DNA of 64,000 bases from Salmonella enterica subsp. enterica serovar Typhimurium str. LT2 (GCF_000006945.2 NC_003197.2:1736001-1800000), one strand, 5' to 3'; positions 19,271 to 28,096 are shown, counted from the stretch's first letter. Notes: generated by a model from the sequence alone, not told the origin. Made by a program: numbers and translations.

Positions 19271-20218
19271 ATGGCTATGTATCAAAATATGCTGGTGGTC
19301 ATCGATCCCAATCAGGACGACCAACCCGCATTACGGCGAGCAGTTTATTTGCATCAACGGATTGGCGGCAAAATTAAAGCTTTCCTGCCTATTTACGATT
19401 TCTCGTATGAGATGACCACCCTGCTTTCTCCTGACGAACGCACCGCAATGCGTCAGGGCGTAATAAGTCAACGCACAGCCTGGATACGTGAGCAGGCGAA
19501 ATATTATCTTGAAGCCGGTGTCCCCATTGAAATTAAAGTGGTCTGGCACAATCGTCCCTTTGAGGCCATCATCCAGGAGGTTATCGCCGGCAGTCACGAT
19601 CTGGTGTTAAAAATGGCGCATCAGCACGATCGACTGGAAGCGGTCATTTTTACCCCTACCGACTGGCATTTGCTGCGTAAATGCCCAAGCCCCGTGTGGA
19701 TGGTCAAAGATCAGCCGTGGCCAGAGGGCGGCAAAGCCCTGGTCGCCGTGAACCTGGCAAGCGAAGAGCCCTATCACAATGCTCTCAACGAAAAGCTGGT
19801 AAAAGAGACCTTACAATTGGCGGAGCAGGTTAATCATACCGAAGTGCACCTGGTCGGCGCCTACCCCGTTACGCCAATCAATATCGCCATTGAGCTGCCG
19901 GAATTTGATCCCAGCGTGTATAACGACGCCATCAGAGGCCAGCATTTACTGGCGATGAAAGCGCTGCGCCAGAAATTCAGCATCGATGAAAAAGTTACGC
20001 ATGTAGAAAAAGGCTTGCCTGAAGAAGTTATCCCGGATCTTGCCGAACACCTCCAGGCGGGGATCGTTGTGCTTGGCACCGTTGGACGTACCGGACTCTC
20101 AGCCGCGTTTCTGGGGAACACGGCCGAACAGGTCATTGACCATCTGCGCTGCGACCTGTTAGTCATTAAGCCTGATGAGTATCAAACACCGGTTGAACTG
20201 GACGACGAGGACGATTAA
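19271..20218 (+). CDS. uspE: universal stress protein E (tandem Usp domains)
   Basis: The 315-residue protein has two Usp domains in tandem, about residues 4-150 and 155-305. The second retains the ATP-loop-like [20 protein letters not shown]; the first is divergent. The C-terminus is acidic (VELDDEDD). In E. coli UspE affects motility, aggregation and stress survival. The start [10 protein letters not shown] at 19271 follows AAGGAGA; the longer frame adds an eight-residue leader not found in the family. It lies downstream of fnr with its own promoter region. Confidence 0.95.
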
Positions 20219-20233
20219 TCCCTCTTGCGTCCT

Positions 20234-20256
20234 GCCGGATGGCGCTGCCATCCGGC
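20234..20256. repeat. REP-like palindrome between convergent uspE and ynaJ
   Basis: GCCGGATGGC and GCCATCCGGC form a ten-pair perfect stem around GCT. The sequence resembles enterobacterial REP units, which stabilise mRNA ends and can assist termination between convergent genes. Only one unit is seen. Confidence 0.7.
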
Positions 20257-20272
20257 CAATACCCTATTCCTG

Positions 20273-20527
20273 TTACTCATCTCCGCCGAGGAAATAGATC
20301 CCCAAAGGAATCGCCAGCAGAATAGTGAACACCAGACTGTAAACGAAAATCATTGCCGACTGAATGGCATACATAGAGCTTGTCCACTCGGACAGTGGAA
20401 TATGATACTGCTCAATCACACCGCCGATAGTCGCGCGCGTTACCACCGATGCCGCAACGATAAACACTGCCAGCAGGCATAACAGAAATTTTTTCCCCTT
20501 CGCCGATTTCAGCTTCATCATGATCAT
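20273..20527 (-). CDS. ynaJ: YnaJ, small inner-membrane protein (DUF2534)
   Basis: The 84-residue protein starts at 20527 (MIMMKLKSAKGKK) and matches E. coli YnaJ. It has two hydrophobic segments, about residues 13-30 and 50-78, joined by a polar loop, and ends IYFLGGDE. The function is unknown. The upstream in-frame extension (44 codons) lacks similarity and is not included. Confidence 0.88.
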   Translation of the reverse strand: MIMMKLKSAKGKKFLLCLLAVFIVAASVVTRATIGGVIEQYHIPLSEWTSSMYAIQSAMIFVYSLVFTILLAIPLGIYFLGGDE

Positions 20528-20765
20528 AGTATTGTCCTTTACAGATGACTTTTTTACCTGATAGCAACAATACCATGACAATCGCGCGATGTCTGCTCTA
20601 TAAAACGTGACATTGTATTTACATAAAAAGTAAACCGCTGAGATTAAAGCTGATAGCACTATTTCTTCTTTTTACTTATCGATGATCTACGCGTTTATCC
20701 TGGGTAAAATACCTGTTAATCAGGTCATTCTGAGCTGTTATCGTAGGAAGGAGCGGAAAACAATA

Positions 20766-21797
20766 ATGTTCACTGAATTTTTTCTCAAAAACGCATTTAA
20801 TCTGGCGATACTTTTCAGTTGCGGTATGGCGTTGCTGGTCGTGAGATTTTGGCTCAGCCGTAACGTACAGTGGAAGAAAGGATTCACGTTCCATGCGGCA
20901 CAGTTTTTTATTTATGCAATTATTATTGGGACCATCGGGAGCATCCTGAATAATGCTATTGAAGATTATAATTTGCGTTTTATCTCTTCCGGGGTCATTG
21001 ATTTTATCTGCACCTCGCTCATTGCGCTTATTCTGACGATAAAACTTTTCCTGATTATTAACCAATTTGAAAAAGCACAGGTCAATAAAGGTAGAGATGT
21101 CACCAGTACCCGTATTCTGGCACGGGTCATAAAAATAACCATTATTGTCGCGATTGTCTTACTGTATGGCGAACATTTTGGCATGAGTCTGTCCGGTCTG
21201 CTGACCTTTGGCGGTATCGGCGGTATCGCTGTTGGTATGGCGGGCAAAGATGTCCTGAGCAATTTTTTCTCCGGTATTATGCTCTATTTCGATCGCCCCT
21301 TCAGTATCGGAGACTGGATTCGTTCTCCTGACAGAAATATCGAAGGTACGGTCGCCGAAATCGGCTGGCGAATTACGCGAATTAACACATTCGACCACCG
21401 CCCGTTGTACGTGCCTAATTCCGTCTTTTCATCCATTAGCGTTGAGAATCCGGGACGGATGACCAACCGTCGAATAAAAACGGTTATTGGGTTACGTTAC
21501 GAAGATGCCGACAAAATTGGCCTCATTGTTGACGCTATCAGAAACATGTTGCAGGCGCACAGAGATATCGATCAGAAACAGACGCTGTTGGTCTATTTTA
21601 ATGAATTCGCCGACTCTTCGCTGAATATTATGGTGTATTGCTTTACCAAAACAACAGTATGGCAGGAATGGCTTGCCGTACAGCAGGATGTTTACCTGAA
21701 AATTATTGCGATTGTCCAGGAAAACGGCGCTGACTTCGCCTTCCCAAGCCAGACGCTCTATATCGATGACCCGGAGGCCGCGCCTGCGACAAAATAA
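20766..21797 (+). CDS. ynaI: YnaI, low-conductance mechanosensitive channel (MscS family)
   Basis: The 343-residue inner-membrane channel has extra N-terminal helices before the MscS core. The pore helix region is GLLTFGGIGGIAVGMAGKDVLSNFFSGI, seen here as GGIGGIAVGMAGKDVLSNFF, followed by the beta domain (GTVAEIGWRITRI, YVPNSVFSS) and the cytoplasmic alpha/beta vestibule. It opens under membrane tension and contributes to survival of hypo-osmotic shock. The ATG at 20766 after GGAAGGAGCGG gives the E. coli-like length. It marks the right edge of the shared backbone before the accessory block. Confidence 0.94.
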   Translation: MFTEFFLKNAFNLAILFSCGMALLVVRFWLSRNVQWKKGFTFHAAQFFIYAIIIGTIGSILNNAIEDYNLRFISSGVIDFICTSLIALILTIKLFLIINQFEKAQVNKGRDVTSTRILARVIKITIIVAIVLLYGEHFGMSLSGLLTFGGIGGIAVGMAGKDVLSNFFSGIMLYFDRPFSIGDWIRSPDRNIEGTVAEIGWRITRINTFDHRPLYVPNSVFSSISVENPGRMTNRRIKTVIGLRYEDADKIGLIVDAIRNMLQAHRDIDQKQTLLVYFNEFADSSLNIMVYCFTKTTVWQEWLAVQQDVYLKIIAIVQENGADFAFPSQTLYIDDPEAAPATK

Positions 21798-21806
21798 AAG
21801 ATAGCC

Positions 21807-21833
21807 GGTGCCCGATAAGTGTTATCGGGCACC
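21807..21833. terminator. hairpin downstream of ynaI
   Basis: GGTGCCCGATAA and TTATCGGGCACC form a twelve-pair perfect stem with a three-base loop ten bases after the ynaI stop. It lies between convergent ynaI and the XRE-cupin gene. No T run follows, so it may act as an RNA-stabilising REP-like element as well as a terminator. Confidence 0.65.
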
Positions 21834-21882
21834 GAGGCTTCCCTGTCCGGATGGCGGGTTGTTAGCGCCTTCCTTACGGTGA

Positions 21883-22485
21883 TCAACGGCTCTTTTCATT
21901 CACCGTCATGGTAAATTCAAGCACCTCATTAGTGTCGTTAACGTAGGCATGAGGCATGTCGGTTCTGGCTACAGCGGAGCAGCCCTCCCGAATAATAAAG
22001 CGTCTACCGTCGACTGTTAATGTCAGTGTTCCCTGATTAACAAACAGTAATTCACAGGTGTCTGCCGGATGCCCTGCCGATTCAAACTGTTCACCAGGAT
22101 GCATTATCCATTGCCAGAGTTCCAGCATATCCGGCCCGCTGGTTCCCGCCATCAGTTTTGCGCTGCCGCCTTTCTCGCCGCGCCACAACACCGGAATAGC
22201 ATCCCGGTCGATAAGATGGACCATCGGCTCGCTGGCGACGTTGACAACATCCGCCACGGACACTCCCATTGCCGCCGCGATCTTACATAACAGCGCAATG
22301 CTTGGATTGGCTTTACAGCCTTCAATTTCCACCAGCATTCCTTTACTGACGCCGGAACGCCGCGCAAGCTCATCCAGCGACATCTTTTTTTGGCTACGAA
22401 ATTGTTTGATACGTTGGGAAACAGCTTCATTTATTGTGCTGACGTCGGCGCCCGCCGTGGTCGATAAGTTGACTTTTTTGGTCAT
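21883..22485 (-). CDS. XRE-cupin transcription regulator
   Basis: The 200-residue protein joins an N-terminal Xre helix-turn-helix (about residues 25-80, LDELARRSGVSKGMLVEIEG) to a C-terminal cupin (about 110-195, MHPGEQFESAGHP and GTLTLTVDGRRF). This is the layout of SutR/PuuR/MppR-like regulators, whose cupin senses a small metabolite. It is divergent from the B3/4-domain gene with 43 bases between the start codons, so it probably controls that gene and itself. Effector unknown. Confidence 0.85.
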   Translation of the reverse strand: MTKKVNLSTTAGADVSTINEAVSQRIKQFRSQKKMSLDELARRSGVSKGMLVEIEGCKANPSIALLCKIAAAMGVSVADVVNVASEPMVHLIDRDAIPVLWRGEKGGSAKLMAGTSGPDMLELWQWIMHPGEQFESAGHPADTCELLFVNQGTLTLTVDGRRFIIREGCSAVARTDMPHAYVNDTNEVLEFTMTVNEKSR

Positions 22486-22528
22486 TGGTCGATATCATAG
22501 AATAAAATAGTCATTACAGGATTATGCG

Positions 22529-23215
22529 ATGTCTTCTATGTTACCGTCAATCAGCCCGGAACTGGCCCGTATCGCTCCCGGCTTTCGTGCATTAAGTATT
22601 AATGTTATTGCCGCTCCGATTCGCGATGCGCAGGTCGGAGAAATCGCGCTAAAAGAGGCCTGTCAGGCCGTAATTAACGGCCAACCGGCGTGGGCACAGG
22701 CGCATATAGACGCCTGGAATACGGTGCTTAAAGCATTCGGCGCAAAACCAAAGCGCACCCCCTGCTCGGCTGAAGCGCTACGAAAACGCGTGTTGAAGGA
22801 TGGAACAATGGCGGCGCTGGATCCGGTCGTTGATCTTTATAACGCGGTGAGCCTGCGCTATGCCGTACCGGTAGGCGGCGAAAATAGCGCGGCTTATTGT
22901 GGATCGCCGCGGCTGGTTTTCGCAGACGGTAGTGAAACATTTGATACTCTGAAAGAAGGACAGCCCGCCACCGAGTCGCCAGAACCGGGCGAAGTTATCT
23001 GGCGCGATGACAGAGGCGTCACCTGTCGGCGCTGGAACTGGCGTCAGGGAGTACGTACCCGACTAAGCGCTTCAGATAAAGCGATGTGGTTTATCCTTGA
23101 AAGCTTGCCGGAAATGCCGGTTGATGAATTGTACGCGGCAGGAAACATGCTGACTGACGGCCTTGAAAAAATGATGCCAGGTTTACGTTTTGAATCCACG
23201 TTGATAGGTGTTTGA
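22529..23215 (+). CDS. B3/4 domain protein (PheT B3/B4-like)
   Basis: The 228-residue protein matches stand-alone B3/4 domains related to the editing module of phenylalanyl-tRNA synthetase beta: VDLYNAVSLRYAVPVGGE near residue 105 and TRLSASDKAMWFILESLP near the C-terminus. Related free-standing proteins are proposed to hydrolyse mischarged tRNA or act on related amino-acid conjugates, but this is not shown for this group. It is divergent from the XRE-cupin gene, which likely regulates it. The start at 22529 is the first ATG; another lies three codons later. Confidence 0.75.
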   Translation: MSSMLPSISPELARIAPGFRALSINVIAAPIRDAQVGEIALKEACQAVINGQPAWAQAHIDAWNTVLKAFGAKPKRTPCSAEALRKRVLKDGTMAALDPVVDLYNAVSLRYAVPVGGENSAAYCGSPRLVFADGSETFDTLKEGQPATESPEPGEVIWRDDRGVTCRRWNWRQGVRTRLSASDKAMWFILESLPEMPVDELYAAGNMLTDGLEKMMPGLRFESTLIGV

Positions 23216-23242
23216 TTGATATTGCGTAACAGGAGAAATACC

Positions 23243-23581
23243 ATGTCGCTGTTTCTGACAAGTTTTATTTTCGAAAAAAAAGAGTACGACGAAGAGTTTT
23301 ATCAACTGGATGGCTGAATTGAGCGCTATACGCAGTCTGTTGATGGCTATATTGGGATGGAAAGCTATACCGATGCCGCCAGCGGAAGAATAGTTAACAA
23401 TTATTACTGGCAGACCCGCGAATCAATGGAGCTATTGATAAATAATTTACAGCACCAGCAGGCCAAATCACAAAGTCATAAGTGGCTTTCCGGTTACCAG
23501 ACGATTATTGCAGAAATTCAGGGGTGCCATAACGTTAACCTGCCCCATCCGCTGGCATCATTTTCAGTTCCTTATGCGTAA
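23243..23581 (+). pseudogene. antibiotic-biosynthesis-monooxygenase-like gene interrupted by an in-frame TGA
   Basis: The frame from ATG 23243 (after an AGGAG ribosome site) to TAA 23579-23581 would encode 112 residues but has TGA at codon 25 (23315-23317). Both sides read as one ABM/DUF-type small monooxygenase fold: MSLFLTSFIFEKKEYDEEFY before it, and IERYTQSVDGYIGMESYTD, then IVNNYYWQTRESMELL after it. The intact downstream part can only start at an internal ATG (23357). It lies 27 bases after the B3/4 gene and was probably cotranscribed. Likely inactive; a sequencing error cannot be excluded. Confidence 0.75.
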
Positions 23582-23628
23582 TGCAATAGTATATATATTA
23601 AATGTGAGGGCACACAAGAGAATGCCTG

Positions 23629-23670
23629 CGCCCCTGCATTGCCGGTTATTCGGTTCTCTGTGCAGGGGCG
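23629..23670. terminator. inverted repeat between convergent genes
   Basis: CGCCCCTGCA and TGCAGGGGCG form a perfect ten-pair stem with a 22-base loop, between the monooxygenase pseudogene and the Tpx paralogue, which converge here. Position suggests a bidirectional terminator; no long T tract is present. Confidence 0.55.
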
Positions 23671-23686
23671 GTGCTGATATAAGTGA

Positions 23687-24205
23687 TTAGTAAACAGGAA
23701 GATGAGTGATATCTCGTGGTACACTAACACGCGTAACCACATTGTTTTCATCGCACTCTATCAACGCTCTGGCAAAAATACTGAGCTCATTAATTTTCAG
23801 CCCGGAATTATCCAAAAACTGGCGGCAAGCGTAGTCAGAAACAAAAATTATGCCGGGATGAATATCATGTTCCCGAATAAAACGGGCCTGAGCAAATGGC
23901 GTATCCATACTCAGCACATATACCGCCCGGGTTGAGTGGCTACCCGCTGATTTAAGGCGGTCACTATAGTCTTTTACCTGCCATTCACAAACTGGCGTAT
24001 CCAGTGACGGAACGACAATAATCTGCTTTTTTATCCCCGGGATACAGTAACCCGGTAATAAATTATGGCTCACCAGCCCCTTTGTGCAGGGTAATGGTTC
24101 GCCTTCAGCCAGTATACCGGGTTTGAGGGTCAGTTGCGTTTTGCCAAAGGTGACAGCGTGTTCCTGACCCAATGAGATATAATCCTGTGTTGTTGTTGGC
24201 GTCAT
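23687..24205 (-). CDS. Tpx-family thiol peroxidase paralogue
   Basis: The 172-residue protein is a peroxiredoxin related to Tpx, which is also encoded 16 kb away. The peroxidatic cysteine lies in VVPSLDTPVCEWQV. The second cysteine of Tpx (SRFCGAEGL) is replaced by ARFIREHDI here, and a new cysteine appears about 20 residues later in SDYACRQF. The protein is probably cytoplasmic and reduces peroxides. The start at 24205 follows AAGGAG; thirteen more upstream codons are in frame without support. LT2 has it as STM1667. Confidence 0.82.
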   Translation of the reverse strand: MTPTTTQDYISLGQEHAVTFGKTQLTLKPGILAEGEPLPCTKGLVSHNLLPGYCIPGIKKQIIVVPSLDTPVCEWQVKDYSDRLKSAGSHSTRAVYVLSMDTPFAQARFIREHDIHPGIIFVSDYACRQFLDNSGLKINELSIFARALIECDENNVVTRVSVPRDITHLPVY

Positions 24206-24342
24206 AAAAACTTCTCCTTTTAACATTTGTATTATTTTAGCCATAATAATTATTTAGCAATCCGCTAAAAAACCAGGTGAACATCCATAATAAGATGATG
24301 GTGATAAAAAGAATTATATTAGACATAATAATTAATATAGTT

Positions 24343-25173
24343 TTATAGTCTTCCTCTGATGGAAATTTCTTTCGTGAAACTCATTGCATATTTAAAAGAT
24401 ATGTCAATACGTTCATTACTATGCCCACGATAGGTTATAACTTGTGTATATTTACCTGGAACATTTTCTTTCTTAAGAGGGCCATAATCCCATAAGCCTT
24501 TTAAATTTTCACGCGCTACAGTCTTATTAATGTGAACTTCATTTACAGGATTCCCGTCGATATCCTTAACAATAGTTGTGATGGTGGCACTTTCACCCGG
24601 CGATAATACAGACTTATCTATACTCATAACTGTTAAATCTGGGCTTGGCGTATTAGATATAGTTTCTGTTTCAATATACTGGAACTCAGATACCGATGGC
24701 ACAGGCGTGTACCCTGACGCTGAAGCCATATCCGTTTCATTATAAATTTCTAGTTTAATCTTTGAACCCCGATGTTCCTTTTGGATATTAAATTTATGCT
24801 CACATGGCTTTTCTCGTTTAAGTATATGCTGAGAGTTATCTTTATTGATCTGATAATACGTACATACTGTAGTAAAAGTTTCCGCAGACTGATAGTTATT
24901 ATCCGGATCTCTGATGCCTACATTTCTGGCATTCCTCGCAATAGTCATTCCCGGAAAAGGTGTATACTTTTCAATAAAAAAGCCAAGTCCATTAAACTGC
25001 AATTCGTAGCTATCGCGAGGTGTTCCAGGCCTGTGCCCAACGCTCGGCGCCGTAGGAGGAGAAAACATCCCGACGGTTGCCGCGGACGTTGTCGACGAAT
25101 CCGCCAAGACGCTTATCGGCGCAGCCGCCAGAAGCAGGCTATAGATAATAAGATTATGTTTCGACATACGCAC
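24343..25173 (-). CDS. zirS: ZirS, exoprotein secreted through ZirT
   Basis: The 276-residue protein has a Sec signal peptide ending VLA-DS (cleavage near residue 24), then the tag SVGHRP at 44-49, a first domain with two cysteines, and a C-terminal Ig-like (Big-type) domain (SPGESATITTIVKDIDGNPV). In S. Typhimurium ZirS (STM1668) is secreted into the medium by ZirT; loss of ZirTS increases virulence in persistent mouse infection, and expression responds to zinc. The frame opens at GTG 25173, six bases after AGGA; ATG 25167 is the alternative. It starts 20 bases after zirT ends. Confidence 0.92.
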   Translation of the reverse strand: MRMSKHNLIIYSLLLAAAPISVLADSSTTSAATVGMFSPPTAPSVGHRPGTPRDSYELQFNGLGFFIEKYTPFPGMTIARNARNVGIRDPDNNYQSAETFTTVCTYYQINKDNSQHILKREKPCEHKFNIQKEHRGSKIKLEIYNETDMASASGYTPVPSVSEFQYIETETISNTPSPDLTVMSIDKSVLSPGESATITTIVKDIDGNPVNEVHINKTVARENLKGLWDYGPLKKENVPGKYTQVITYRGHSNERIDISFKYAMSFTKEISIRGRL

Positions 25174-25193
25174 TGTTGATCCTTTTTAAAACA

Positions 25194-27176
25194 TTAATTC
25201 GCATCAGAGGTTGCGGTATTACCCTTAGCATTTCCCTTATCAGAAATAATTCTGACGCGGATATATTTATTCTGAAGCGATTCCCCATTAAGACTATAAG
25301 GAAGAAGCCAGGTGGCCTTTGTCGCACCCGGTACGGATTGCCAGGATTTCATTTCATCCGAGATTTCCCACTGATAATTAAACGCATCAGTACAGTCCGT
25401 GTTATTTACACAAAGCGTTCTGGCTCGCATTTCTGTTCCGACGACTGGCGCAGTAACGCTTCCGTTGGCCTCTTCAGTACCCGGCGTAAAAAGCACCTCC
25501 ACAGAAGTGACCTTCTGCGCAATACTGTCTGACTGCGCTTGTAGTAGTACGGTACCCTTCACCGGATGTTTATCGTCTGGTCCGCTTGCTTCAATATGTA
25601 ATTTGAGCGAGCGGGCATCATCGCCGATATGGGTCACCAGAACCCGTTCAACCCAATGGCCGTCACGCTCTGTACCACCGAGCGCTTTAAATGCCAGACC
25701 CGGCGTATCTGATTGATACTTAATATGACGTGGTTTGAGCGACGCCCACTCCTCTTCAGAACGCTCGCGCACGTAGTGCCACTCAATAACCTTCCCCTCT
25801 TCTCCGGCAGGAAGCGGCGTATTGATGACAAAGTTGCCGTCCTCAACCTGAACATCGTCATTGATAACATTTATCCAGGAACGGAAACTGGTCTCATCCT
25901 GTGTCACCCTTACCGGGATACGCTCGGAGGTCACGCGAGTACCCCGGCTGTCAGTCACCGTTAAATAAAGGCTATACTCCTGACCGTCGGTCGCCGTCAG
26001 CGGAAGTTGTGGAAGGATAAGGCCGCTGCCCAGACTCCCCTGAAGCTGGAGTCCGGCGAGAAGCTCCGCATCACCCGACCACTCAACCTTCTCAACCGGG
26101 TAACGGCTATCTACCGTCGCCATTAATGTCACCAGCGTCCCGGACAGGCCTGACACCGGCATTGCCGTAATGCGGATTTTGCTGGCCTGCTCCCGATACG
26201 CCATGACGATATCGTAATTACGATCAACAAAGGCACGCCGGTTAGTCGTATTCGACGGCGCCCCAACGTTGCGGTAATCAAGCTGTTCATGTAACGGCGT
26301 ACCGAAGGAATAATTGACTCTCAGACCGCCCTCTGCCTGCGAGCCGCCGTTACCGGCGTCCCGATATCCTGCTCTGACCTCAAGCAAGGGGACAGGATTC
26401 CAGACCAGAGCCGCACCTGCGGCGCGGGGATTCCGGCTTAATGTACCGTTACCCAATAGATCAACTTTATCCCCGTAATACTGTTCATATGTCAGCTCTC
26501 CACTGAACCAGGGAAAATCGGGGAGCGTGCCTTTTGTTCGCAGATCAAAGCCATATGCCGGACGCTCATCATGTAATTCATGCGCTGCTGACATTTTCCA
26601 GCCGGTGAGAGGGAAATAATAGTTGCCGGAAAAGGCCAGACTGTCTTTATAGACTTCCCCGCCAATGCCGCCACGCAAGTGGGAATAACGGATGTCGGCA
26701 TCCAGAAACGTATTGACGCCGAGCAGCCATCCATTGACCTCCTGGCGGTAACCCATACCAACGTTAACATAGGTGCGGCCATCGAAACTGCTGTTGTCGT
26801 GGTCGCGAAAGCCAAGCTGACCAAAGAGTAAAGACGATGTTGTTTCCTGGACGGGAATAAACATATCGAACTCTGATGAGCGATATTTCGCGCCATCTTC
26901 AAGATTGACGCCACCACGGAAAATAATCTCCGGAAAAGCGCTCTTTATCCCCTCGTTCACCAGATGATTAGCGGCCTGCCCTGGTAACGCCTTTATTTTT
27001 CCTTTGGCATAATCCTCCAGCGTCCCCTCCTGCAGATGCGGAGAAATAGACGATGCCGTCCCCGCAATCCACGACTGAATTTCATTATCGCTATCAGCAA
27101 TGACCGGCAGTGGAATCTGACTGGTAACAATGGCCCAGGTTATATATTTAGTAATGGGTTTTTTAGAAAAAACCAC
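25194..27176 (-). CDS. zirT: ZirT, intimin/invasin-like outer-membrane translocator
   Basis: The 660-residue protein has a signal peptide ending VIA-DS, a periplasmic linker, and an inverse-autotransporter beta barrel (about residues 70-290) with motifs such as LLFGQLGFRDHD, TYVNVGMGYRQ and LGVNTFLDADIRYSHLRGG. Several Ig-like domains follow, and the last (about 570-650) has a cysteine pair LCVNNTDC and resembles the end of ZirU. ZirT (STM1669) was shown to sit in the outer membrane and translocate ZirS. Translation starts at GTG 27176, after AGGAGA. It is the middle gene of zirU-zirT-zirS. Confidence 0.93.
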   Translation of the reverse strand: MVFSKKPITKYITWAIVTSQIPLPVIADSDNEIQSWIAGTASSISPHLQEGTLEDYAKGKIKALPGQAANHLVNEGIKSAFPEIIFRGGVNLEDGAKYRSSEFDMFIPVQETTSSLLFGQLGFRDHDNSSFDGRTYVNVGMGYRQEVNGWLLGVNTFLDADIRYSHLRGGIGGEVYKDSLAFSGNYYFPLTGWKMSAAHELHDERPAYGFDLRTKGTLPDFPWFSGELTYEQYYGDKVDLLGNGTLSRNPRAAGAALVWNPVPLLEVRAGYRDAGNGGSQAEGGLRVNYSFGTPLHEQLDYRNVGAPSNTTNRRAFVDRNYDIVMAYREQASKIRITAMPVSGLSGTLVTLMATVDSRYPVEKVEWSGDAELLAGLQLQGSLGSGLILPQLPLTATDGQEYSLYLTVTDSRGTRVTSERIPVRVTQDETSFRSWINVINDDVQVEDGNFVINTPLPAGEEGKVIEWHYVRERSEEEWASLKPRHIKYQSDTPGLAFKALGGTERDGHWVERVLVTHIGDDARSLKLHIEASGPDDKHPVKGTVLLQAQSDSIAQKVTSVEVLFTPGTEEANGSVTAPVVGTEMRARTLCVNNTDCTDAFNYQWEISDEMKSWQSVPGATKATWLLPYSLNGESLQNKYIRVRIISDKGNAKGNTATSDAN

Positions 27177-27250
27177 TGTATTGTCTCCTGCTATATCCCC
27201 CTGCCTGGCAGAGGGAGTATTTAAATAAGATGTTTATTTGGCGATAACCA

Positions 27251-28096
27251 TCAGCGACGGATAGCGCGTTTATTCTCCGGCGTGGCTTTCGTCGTTTTAG
27301 GCGTAACGTGGACACGGAACAGTTTATTCTGCTCAGTTCCCTTAATAATATATTTATGCTTTTCAGCGTTGGTATTATTCAGATCGGTGAACTTATCTGG
27401 TGTCCCGGCATCCGCCATCTGCCAGGTAAAGTTATAATTACTGACCTCACACTCAGCCGCCGCTGTGGCGGCACATTCCAGTACCGCTTCAAGGGTGCCG
27501 CCTACCACTGGAGTGTTGGCGTCATTGGTACCGTTGAGTTCATCAGTCGGTTTACCACTTTCATTCACCACATTGATAGTGACAGAACGTAGCTTATTAG
27601 AAATTGTACCGTCTGCGGCGGAGTCGCCGCTCACCCCAGAAGATGCAGAAGTTAATAAGACAGTGGCAGGCAAGAATGCACTATCCGGCGTCCCCGTTGC
27701 CGTCTTAATCCGGTAAACGATTTTAATTTTTTTACCGCCTGCATCAGCAGGAATGGTAAAAGCCGTCCCGGTTGCCGCCGGGGTTCCAGAAGGATCGGCG
27801 GCCTCATTATCCACCAGATACCATTTAATATCGTCGGCATTATTCATTTTATCCAGCGATAAGGGATCCCCATCCTCATCCCTAATAAAAACATCCGCTA
27901 TCTGGAGGGTTGAACCGGTCGTCAGTTCCCCAGACACTTCTATTTTTTTTGCATTAGTAGTTGCCACAGGACGGTGACCAACAGAAGCAGGTGTAGCAGA
28001 AGAAGCCATATCATTGGCTCTGGTATTCGCCACCGCCTCTACTGAGACCACGGATGCACAAATTGCTAACGTTAATAAAGATCTTTTGAAGTACAA
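27251..28096 (-). CDS. zirU: ZirU, exported partner of the ZirTS pathway
   Basis: The 281-residue protein has a signal peptide (cleavage near AVA-NT, residue 23), the tag SVGHRP at 38-43, a first domain resembling ZirS (IRDEDGDP near 71, then KKIKIVYRI), and a C-terminal domain with cysteines 208 and 215 that resembles the last domain of ZirT. It is the first gene of the zir operon (STM1670 in LT2); 74 bases separate it from zirT, with a weak hairpin (27197-27215) that might partly attenuate transcription. ZirU has been studied with ZirS and ZirT as a porin-associated export pathway; its own action is less clear. Confidence 0.88.
   Translation of the reverse strand: MYFKRSLLTLAICASVVSVEAVANTRANDMASSATPASVGHRPVATTNAKKIEVSGELTTGSTLQIADVFIRDEDGDPLSLDKMNNADDIKWYLVDNEAADPSGTPAATGTAFTIPADAGGKKIKIVYRIKTATGTPDSAFLPATVLLTSASSGVSGDSAADGTISNKLRSVTINVVNESGKPTDELNGTNDANTPVVGGTLEAVLECAATAAAECEVSNYNFTWQMADAGTPDKFTDLNNTNAEKHKYIIKGTEQNKLFRVHVTPKTTKATPENKRAIRR

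Noticed and set aside
23315..23317. TGA as a selenocysteine codon in the monooxygenase-like gene
   Set aside because: No convincing SECIS-like hairpin follows directly, the family is not known for selenoproteins, and the position is not a catalytic cysteine site. A nonsense mutation is simpler.
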